Assembly (NCBI GenBank): GCA_026315105.1
Contig: CM048751.1
Location: 337,822,649 to 337,886,648 of the forward strand
DNA length: 64,000 bases
DNA from: Locusta migratoria
Taxonomy: Eukaryota; Arthropoda; Insecta; Orthoptera; Acrididae
Reading direction: 5' to 3'
Part shown: positions 56,416 to 64,000 of the stretch, in pieces
How the letters are laid out: each line of letters begins with the position of its first letter
Numbering within the stretch: the stretch's first letter is position 1
Translations under genes and position numbers: made by a program
The notes under the pieces: model-generated
The model's database searches: none
What the model was told of the DNA's origin: nothing
What the model saw: the letters and a program-made list of their open reading frames with translations, nothing else

Positions 56416-57383
56416 CATTTCCATAATGTTCTCAAAAATAAAAATCTAAATCCTCTCATATGCCTAGTTCTTCAATTTATATGCAAATACAAGTACTTGA
56501 CATGTAACACTTTTCTCAGTTTTAGAGAATCATTTATAAGAGGAAATCTAAACAAAAACAAACGCTCATAATTTATCATTTCTCCATGACAATACTGTAT
56601 GGTTTACAATAATGACTGACGTAAAATATAACTTATATCCATCTTTGCCTTTACATCCATTGTTACTGTTGCATTTAGAAACAGCGCCATACATATGACC
56701 CATGATTACGCACTGTTTCCCTGCAAATGGCGACTCGTTATCACGTTCAGTGTGGGGAGGCGACACTAGTGCCAGCAAGAGATCTAGTATTTATTTAGTA
56801 CATCTATGGTTAGAACGTGCGTAGGCCACTACAAATTTGGTCGGTTTGTTGGTCAGTCGATAAATCGGATCGTGTCTAGGGCCTTTATACTGGGGGGCAT
56901 CTCCCCTACTTCCACTAAAAGGGCATATATAATCCCACAGTACATTGTCAGCAAAATACTCTGGTGAGCACCCCACCACACCCAAGTGACAGAATGAAGT
57001 AAATTTAAACCTATTTCACACTTAGTAACAATAGACTGTAGACTAATGATCAGTAATCACTACCAACGATCACAATCACTGAAAGGTGAAAGCAAATAGT
57101 TTATATCTCTTTGTTTACAGTTTACGATTTTGAAATATTCAAGAATATCGACTGTTACGGGGTATCGAAATAAATCAATTGGTCTTTAAGGCAAATCTGT
57201 CCGTCACATCAACATCACGTCACGGAACCATCACATGTAGATGAATTCACTGTCCCTCAGGACAGTCTCCTCACTCAATACCCAATATTGAAAGTGAGGT
57301 TATAAGTTATGTAAACCATAATAATTTAATACTGAAATTGAAAAAACAACAATGTTAAATTTCTGATTCTTCAAGCTTTCTCT

Positions 57384-59465
57384 GAGGGTATGTTGCATAT
57401 AGTCTTCATGGGTTTGACGCCGGATAACGTTATGTAAAATTTCTTTGGAGCAACTGTCTGACATATTTAGGTGATTGCACCTTGTTGACGGCCAAGTACG
57501 ACTGACAGTATCTGCATATGGGCACCACTGTATGTAGAACACACTCGCGAAGACTGCGCAGGCGCACAAATTACGCATGTGCAATAATTTGCCGATAGAG
57601 GGCGTCGATCTAAAGAGCCATCTGCAGGGAAAGACAGAGTGGCTATTTTGGGCGTGTGCTGTACCCTTTGTTTGTAAATAGTAGCGCCAGACGTTGCTCA
57701 CTAGAAGTAAACTAATTTACGGTGGGTCCGATATCGAAAGGTTTTGACTTTTTTGTCGAGATGTGATAGTAGCCAAGGCGGGGCCTCCAGGCTACACTCA
57801 ATTGAAATCGCCTATACCGGTTGATGAGATTATCAGATGTATGGATATGTATTGCTTCTTTAATTATGCAATCCCAAAAGGATGAAGCCAGGGATAAAAT
57901 GTCTGTCTTCTCATAAAGCATGTACTGTCCTGTGTTCAGACAGTGTTCTGCAATTGCAGACTTCTTTGGTTGATACAAGTGTGTATATGATGCTGATGTT
58001 CATCACAGCGTACTTGTACTCTGCGACATGTCTGGGCTATATGTGCAGTTCCACACTGGCAAGGGATTTTATATACTCCACGTTTCCTCAGACCAAGATC
58101 ATCTTTGATCGTAACAAGTTCTTCAGTTTTGGAGATGGTCGAAACACACACTTAATTTCGTATCTTACAAGGACTCTTCTAATCTCGACGACATGGCACC
58201 AAAGTATGGCAAGAACACCAAGGTGGAATGTGTATTTGTGTCTTCATTTTGCTCCATGGACTGAACTCTCTTGGGCCTGAATGCATTATGTATCTGTCTA
58301 TCAGAATATCCGTTTTGTCGAGAGACTGTCTTCAAATGTTCCATTTCACTTGACAGGCTTTCAGGAGCAGATACCACTCTTGCTCTATGAACCGGTGTAC
58401 ATAATGCACTACCACATTGTGCAGGATGGTGGCATCTTGTAGACTGCAGATATAGATCTGTATGCGTTGGCTTGTGGTAGACGCTGTGTCCCAAGGTCCC
58501 ATCTGATTTCCTTTGTGTCAAGACACCAAGAAAAGGTAAAGTGCCATCTTTTTCCACTTTTATTGTTAATTTGATATTCGGATGGGGCGAGTTTAAATCC
58601 TGAAGAAAATTGCGTGTGGCCACACAACACAAACAACAAATGTGTCATCCACATACCACAGAAAAAGTGAAGGTTTGAGAGTGGCTGACTGCAGAGCTTT
58701 TTCTTCAAAGTCCTCCATAAAATAATTGGCCACCACAGCAGACAGAGGGTTTCCCATGGCAACACTGTCCACTTGTTCAAAGTATTGGTCTTGAAATAAT
58801 AAGTATGTTAAAGAAGGCAAGTGCTCAAATAATGCTACTATGTCCTCCTGAAACATGTTTCTAATGAGATCTAAAGAGTCCTGCAAGGGCACCTTGGTAA
58901 ATAAGGATACCACATCAAAACTTACTAAGACATCTGATGACTGCACTCTAAGAGTTTTCCTTTTGGGATTGCATCACTAAAGAAGCAATACATATCCATA
59001 CATCTGATAATCCCATCAACCGGGATACGGGATTTCAACTGAGCACAGTCTGGGACCCCTCCTTGGCTACTATCAAATGACAACAAGAAAGTCGAAACCT
59101 TTCGATGTTGGACACGCCATAAATTGGTTTAGTTCTAGTGAGTAACGTCTGGTGGTACTGTTTGTAAACACAGCGTACAGCACAAGTAAAAAATAGCCGC
59201 TCTGTGTTTCCCTGCAAATGGCTCTTTAGATCAACGCCCTCTGTCGGCAAATTATTGCGCATTCATGATTTGCGCGTATGCGCAATCTTCGCGAACGTGT
59301 TCTATATACAGTGGCACCCATATGCAGATACGGTCAGTCATACTTGGCCATCAGCAAGGTGCAACCATCTGAAGATGTCGGACAGTTGCTCTGAAGAAAT
59401 ATTGTGGGATTTACACAGCGTTATCCAGTGGCAAACCCGTGAAGACTATATGCAACGTTAAATTT
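57384..59465 (-). mobile_element. Penelope-like element with inverted terminal copies
   Basis: Coding core on the minus strand is flanked by about 500-bp inverted repeats: 57384-57882 and 58957-59465. Such inverted terminal arrangement is a known property of Penelope elements. The left arm contains the end of the endonuclease frame, so it is the true 3' end and the right arm a reversed copy. The right arm and the solo copy at 60340-60585 carry CTGAAGA (59369-59375), a TCGGA..TCCGA-type hairpin and GAAA. RT is truncated at its 5' side. Confidence 0.87.
57720..58946 (-). pseudogene. Penelope reverse transcriptase plus GIY-YIG endonuclease, truncated
   Basis: RT fragment: SFDVVSLFTKVPLQDSLDLI, YFEQVDSVAMGNPLSAVVAN, YFMEDFEEKAL, WYVDDTFVV (catalytic YVDD), HPNIKLTIKVEKDGTLPFL and LGHSVYHKPTHTDLYL. 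The endonuclease domain follows: RKRGVYKIPCQCGTAHIAQT (GIY-YIG region, written GVYKIPC.CG..YIGQT in the family), KKSAIAEHCLNTGQ and IIKEAIHIHTSDNLINR. Penelope enzymes use the YVDD RT and GIY-YIG nuclease for target-primed insertion. The frame shifts at about 58640 and 58165. The N-terminal RT part is absent. Confidence 0.87.
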
Positions 59466-60339
59466 TAAAATGTTTGTTTTTGGCCGCTTAGTGTGGTAAT
59501 GTTCTGGGACGTGAGACAACATATCAAAACATCAACATCTATTTGCAAACGAAATTATATACATGCAAATAAATCATATAATATTTATAAGGGAATAAAT
59601 AGAACATGTTTACAGTGTCCACAGCGTTTTCCCCCTCACATCGTTAATAACGACATAAACAACTCAGTTTTCCTTCTTTATCAGTGTCAGCTTATTCTGT
59701 TACTCTGTTGTGAAAGCTACACCATTTTTAAGTTTAAGATATCGAGGCTCACTTTGAAAGAACACTCAATGGAAAAGACAAATATCAAAGTCACCAAGAA
59801 ACGTTTTTAATTTACCGCTAAAACAAAACATAGGTAATAATAAAGAAGTGTTAATAATACATAAGTGACTGTAATCTGTGTAATCCTGTACTGTAAGTTG
59901 AGTGAACTTTCCTGAAATAGGTTAACTTCCGATGTTAATAGACGACCATCAGTCAAGACTTTCTTCCCCAGAAACCGTGATGTGACCTGACGGGCTGTTT
60001 AGGTGATGTGAAGTGTGAATGGCGTCCCTGGAAATCTATGATTTGCTGGAAAGTGACATGACGGACAGTATGAATTGGCCAGACATTTTATACATTTAGT
60101 GATCTTTCAAAATCGAGGCCAGGTATCTGAAATCGAAATATGGCTTTTGTATTACTATAGAGTGAGAGAAAAGGTTGATGCAAACAATGTATACAAATAA
60201 GTTTGTAAGTTGGTGAAGCAAGATTCATTAAATGACGTTTTAAATGGAAACTTCACTAATAATAAAGAAGGAAACTCAAATTTTATAAGATAAAATAATT
60301 AAAACGAACTAAAATACTTGAACCTAATACAATTCCCTC
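59466..60339. other. Unassigned flank sequence
   Basis: AT-rich with no coding or repeat signal recognised. Confidence 0.35.
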
Positions 60340-60585
60340 TATTTGTAAATTATTGTGCATGCATAATTTGCATGTCTGCGCAGTGTTCGCGAGCGTGTTC
60401 TTTATACAGCGGCGCTCATATGCAAACACTGTTACTCATACTTGGCCATCAGGAAGGTGCAACCACCTGAAGATGTCGGACAGTTGCTCCGAAGAAATAT
60501 TGTGGGATTTACGCAGCGTTATCCGGCGGCAAACCCGTGAAGACTAGATCCAACATATCTGCCAAGAAAGCTTGAAGAATCACAG
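60340..60585 (+). repeat. Solo copy of the Penelope terminal repeat
   Basis: Same order as 59230-59465: GCGCAGTGTTCGCGAGCGTG, TACTTGGCCATCAGGAAGGT, CTGAAGATGTCGGACAGTTG, AGAAATATTGTGGGATTTA and GGCAAACCCGTGAAGACTA. Here stem II is the perfect pair TCGGA (60476-60480) and TCCGA (60488-60492), then GAAA at 60494-60497. No coding part next to it. Confidence 0.8.
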
Positions 60586-61566
60586 CTGTTTCGATTATAA
60601 TGCTGGAGGCTGTGCAGTAGATTGCAAGGTTTATGTTAGGAGTTGACGAAGATACCTAGTAGAGTGCCAGAGTGCTAGTAAAATTGTATTAATGTTTACA
60701 GGTTTAATCTGTTGTTACACCATTTCATGGTGTACTCGCTCGCTAGTCAGGTGCTAGATCAGCAGGTGACATCACCTTTGGTTGCATCAGCACACCGTCT
60801 CACTATGACTTCTATGTGCCGTCTGCCGCAAGCTTTACGTACGAGCGGTACCCGCGCCATTGCGTCTGGCAGTCGAAGAAGAGACGGCCAGGGGAAGTTT
60901 TGCCAACTTGGGTATGTCTCGCGGCACAACGCACTTGACTGTTATGATGTTTAGCTGTCAGAAGTTTACATCATGTGACTGTCCCATATGCAAACACAAG
61001 GTTGCAGTCCTGCTCCTGACAGAAATTGTCATTAAAACTATTGAAGGGTGCAGTTTAGCATGAGTTGTGGCATTCCCATCTCATGTTGTATTCTTTCATA
61101 TACAGTAAACAAGATGGGGTAAAAGTTATGCAGTAGGCTGTCATTGATATTTACTTAGTTTATCTTACATGTGCAGAGGATGCACCTAATTACTCAAGAG
61201 AAACGTGTTTACTGCTTTCTTTCTCCCTGTGAATATCTGAAAATTTTAATTCTTATAATGAAATGTGCTCCGTATTTCAAATTAACTGTAGCGAAAACGT
61301 TGCCACTTTGGTACACTTCAGATCAGTTTACCACCATAACTTATTTTGTATTCATACTGGCTGGCTTTGCCAACTCAAAATAGCTGTCATTGTTCAACAT
61401 AACCTGCACTAGCAATAATTGTCAATACATTCAAGATTTCAAATGTAAGCTGTGCTCTGTCGCATTTGGCCAAAACAGGCAATATCCTTAAATGAGTAAC
61501 AAATACTCAGTTGTGCCTAAGATGGGTAAATTCGCATATGTAGTGATTGAACTTAATAAAGTATGT
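60586..61566. other. Unassigned flank sequence
   Basis: No gene recognised. A short open frame near 60712-60954 has no motif. Confidence 0.35.
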
Positions 61567-61885
61567 TTTTGTTGTTATGGTCTTCAGTCCAGAGACTGGT
61601 TTGATGCAGTTCTCCACCCTTCTCTATCCTGAGCAAGTCTCTTAATCTCCCCATAAGAACGGCAACATACATCCATTTGAATCTGCTTACTGTATGCGTC
61701 TCTTGGTCTCCCTCTGCGATTTTTACCCCACACACTTCCCTCCAAAAATTTATGATTCTTCTATGTCTACCAATCGATCCCTTCTTTTAGTCAAGGTATA
61801 ACAAAATTTCCTTTTCAGAACCAATTCTGTTCAGTACCTCTTCATTAGTTATGCGATCTACCCACCTAATCTTCCAAGTTTCCAC
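61567..61885 (-). mobile_element. Endonuclease-reverse transcriptase LINE, 3' fragment
   Basis: Minus-strand 3' end starting TGTTGTTATGGTCTTCAGTC with GGTTTGATGCAGTTCTCCA and the coding C terminus broken by frame changes. Fifth occurrence of this family in the window. Confidence 0.8.
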
Positions 61886-62938
61886 AAATAAAGACATTTG
61901 GTTGTGCTGCTCATGGCCTTAATTTGCTCTTAAAAGATGTTTTCAAAATCGAAACTATTCAAAAGGTTTACACAGATAGATTAAACATGGTGAAATATGT
62001 TAAAAAGCACCACACCATTCATGAGACTTTCAAGAAGTGTCAAGAAGAAATGCGACAACAAGTGGTATTAACAAGGAAATAATATCACTGAAAATACCTT
62101 CCAATACAAGATGGGGAGCTGCAGCTTTAATGCTGGAAAGTCTGCTCAAAGGAAAAGAAGCCCTACAATTTGCCTTCATACAAGAACACTTAAAACTTGA
62201 TCATGACATTGAGAAAACTGTTCTCGACAACGATATATTCTGGCCTCGAGTTGCATCAATTGTAATTGAATTGAATTGAAGCAGATGATTCTTTTATTTC
62301 TGAAGATCCAGAAATATTTGCAAATATCAAAGAAATGACTGCCGATTCTGGAATTTTACAAACATCTGCTGTATTGAAGTCTGAAGAGCCAATTTTTCTT
62401 AAGGCCATAGAGCAAAGAAAAAAAATTCTGCTGTTCCCAAGTTTATTTTGCTGCTTACCTCTTAGACCCTTGATATCATCGTGAAAAGATATCAGAAAGT
62501 GAATTGGCTACAGCACTTGAATTCCTTACAGAGTTTTCAAAGTTGGATGCAGCAGCAGTCATTGGAAACCTTTCCAAATACTAAGCTAAAATGGGATTCT
62601 GGAGCAAACTTATCCTTTGGGAAAGTTCCCATCATAGAACATCACTTATTTGGTGGAAAGGTTTGTGTAAAACCCAGTGCATTAGTCATGTAGCTTCAAA
62701 AATTGCCATAGTTTCCATGTCAGCTGCTTCAGACCGTAATCTGGACAGCATTTGGACTAACACATACAGTAAAAAGAAACCGACTTACTGATACAAGAGT
62801 GAGCGAGCTGGTGGCTATTAGATACCGTTTGTTGTTGGGAGAGAGAAAGAACATTAAGAACACAGGCTTCACTGAACTGCATTCTTCAGGTGAAGACTGC
62901 TCCAGTGAGATGGAGGAGGGGGGAGATATCACTATTTG
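61886..62938 (+). pseudogene. hAT-family transposase, decayed
   Basis: Plus-strand pieces in several frames: CAAHGLNLLLKDVFKI (about 61898), YVKKHHTIHETFKKCQEEMR, ISLKIPSNTRWGAAALMLES, VLDNDIFWPRVASI, and near the end SAASDRNLDSIWTNTYSKK followed by RVSELVAIRYR, LLGERKNIKNTGF. The CAAHxLNL block, the TRWGS-type block and the SSAASERNWS..HSKKRNRL dimerisation region identify a hAT transposase C-terminal two-thirds. It has many frameshifts and stops and no terminal repeats that I can place. Confidence 0.8.
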
Positions 62939-64000
62939 AAGTGCGTTTTATTTTTTTTGTTCTTGTATGAGTTTATGGCCTTGTGTTCCATTCTCACATG
63001 CTTAAGTGAAGGGTTTATTTTCGTCATTATTTTGAATTTTCTTTGAATGCTTCATTTTATTTGATGTTTGTATGTTATATATCCAAATGAACAGTATCAT
63101 TTTAATCCCACCTGATCGATAGAGCAAAGCTATGTACATCCAGGTTTTGTTGTTTAAAACTAAATTAATGAAATTGATGTTTAACCTTCAGAAAAGCTTT
63201 TTTTCCAATTTTTCCCCAAATTTCCCGGTTTATTCCCCAAAATTCCCAGGTTTTTTCTCACTGTCCAAAATTCCTGTTTTTTTTTTTTTTTTTTTTTTTT
63301 TCAACACTAGGTGGTCACTAGCATAGAATGAAGCACTGGTGGTGCATCCAAGCGAGGCATTGGCATAGCAACCACTTTTCTTTTTACAAGCACTCGTATA
63401 GGAGTGGTGCGGGGGAACAGAACCGTCAGAAGCACTGGCAACCTTGTGCACAGGCATGACATCACTAATAACACAAGCAGAGGGAACACAACTACTGACC
63501 AGGGTGCAATTATCCTATAAAGTTACTCGACATTTCGTAATAGCTCGCTGTAGGGCAGCCAGCTTGAACAGTGACGAAGGAGGAGCCGGTGAGGCTGGAA
63601 CTCAGGCAAAATGAGGGGTCGAGACAAGTAAGGTGATTTGCGTGTGTCATTTACGTTGCAGGAGTGACCTCAAACTACAGCGGGGGGGGGGGGGGGGGGG
63701 GAAGTAAATTTTGACGGGTGTCACAAGAGTCATTGTCATAGATTCTGTCTGCAAATCGAAAGCACTCACAGGGTGTTGGTAATAGAGCCTCAGCGATAGT
63801 GGAATTACAGCAAACTTTTTGAGGTGAGGTATGAAGTTCATGCGGGGCGGCATATGTCTCCGGCAGGACAGGAAATGAGAGCGGTAGATCGGAAACATGG
63901 TGTGATGGGATGGTAATGTAGACTGACATGGCAGGGGCACCAGAATGTGCCGCATTAACAGGCCGTCGCATGTGTCCGAATGTGTCAGTCATGTGTGAGT
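62939..64000. other. Unassigned right edge, with homopolymer runs
   Basis: Contains a T run (63277-63301) and a G run (63682-63701). A minus-strand open frame at 63992-63675 (105 codons, Pro-rich end due to the G run) has no motif that I recognise; its GC content differs from the surroundings and it could be part of another LTR element continuing outside the window. Confidence 0.35.

Larger units (their letters stand above)
52832..56887. mobile_element. Harbinger-like non-autonomous element hosting other repeats
   Basis: Ends TAAAGGCCCCTACACACGG on the left and TAAAGGCCCTAGACACGAT on the right (complement) are inverted repeats extending about 27 bp with mismatches. TAA/TTA next to them fits a Harbinger target. 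No transposase is recognisable in 52860-53800, although that segment has a less AT-rich 5' part. The palindromes at 53815-56190 and the SINE at 56219 lie between the ends, so most of the 4 kb is later insertions. Confidence 0.45.

Noticed and set aside
59204..60547. Repeated short frames ending MSDSCSEEILWDL
   Set aside because: They lie in Penelope terminal repeats that also occur without any coding context; the shared reading comes from shared repeat sequence, and the same stretch overlaps the hammerhead-like fold.
63675..63992. 105-codon minus-strand frame
   Set aside because: No domain recognised, ends in a homopolymer-derived Pro run; kept only as an unassigned edge.

Overview
This is AT-rich, intron- and transposon-dominated animal DNA, with no bacterial gene layout and no CRISPR, operons or ribosome binding sites. 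The transposon set (CR1/L2-like LINEs ending in a TGTAGA-type tail, an endonuclease-reverse transcriptase LINE, an I-type LINE with RNase H, Penelope-like elements, tRNA-derived SINEs, mariner, hAT, piggyBac, Harbinger and Copia) and the very large introns point to a big-genome insect, most likely an orthopteran such as a grasshopper or locust. That assignment rests on recognising repeat families, not on a search. The one host gene I can defend is the ortholog of GA-binding protein alpha (GABPA; Drosophila Ets97D), an ETS transcription factor. It is on the minus strand and is assembled here from five coding exons at 44783-44695, 44499-44357, 28761-28656, 18591-18462 and 4423-4270. All four junctions have GT..AG borders and one open frame runs through 207 codons. 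The SAM/Pointed and ETS-domain exons must lie left of position 1. Introns 2, 3 and 4 are about 15.6, 10.1 and 14.0 kb and are packed with mobile elements. Layout from left to right. Positions 1-4269 (intron 5): an I-type LINE ORF1 remnant split by a complete but dead mariner (533-1822), then a Penelope remnant. 4424-18461 (intron 4): two palindromic repeats, a non-autonomous hAT carrying a nested MITE, an endonuclease-reverse transcriptase LINE split by a piggyBac-type MITE, a nearly full I-type LINE (10946-16965) with another hAT-like element inside it, and head-to-head Penelope pieces. 18592-28655 (intron 3): SINE, LTR-like block, mariner remnant and a long CR1/L2-like LINE with an esterase-type ORF1. 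28762-44356 (intron 2): a second I-type LINE invaded by a CR1/L2 fragment, a repeated MITE family, and an endonuclease-reverse transcriptase LINE invaded in turn by a CR1/L2 LINE, a SINE and a TIR element. 44784-64000 (5' flank): a Harbinger element that itself carries a nearly intact-looking but mutated Copia retrotransposon, an I-type LINE 3' end, a Harbinger-like element holding a large interrupted palindrome, a Penelope-like element with inverted terminal repeats, and a hAT transposase pseudogene. The most unusual signal is a recurring architecture: at least five palindromic elements plus the Penelope element are inverted dimers, and in each the two arms carry, reading outward, a hammerhead-ribozyme-like signature (CTGANGA, a short hairpin, GAAA). 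I read these as inverted-dimer relatives of Penelope terminal repeats or retrozymes. A second signal is that long CA/TG microsatellites lie exactly at the CVC-QE codons of a LINE endonuclease and inside a SINE, which suggests they were seeded by the elements themselves.
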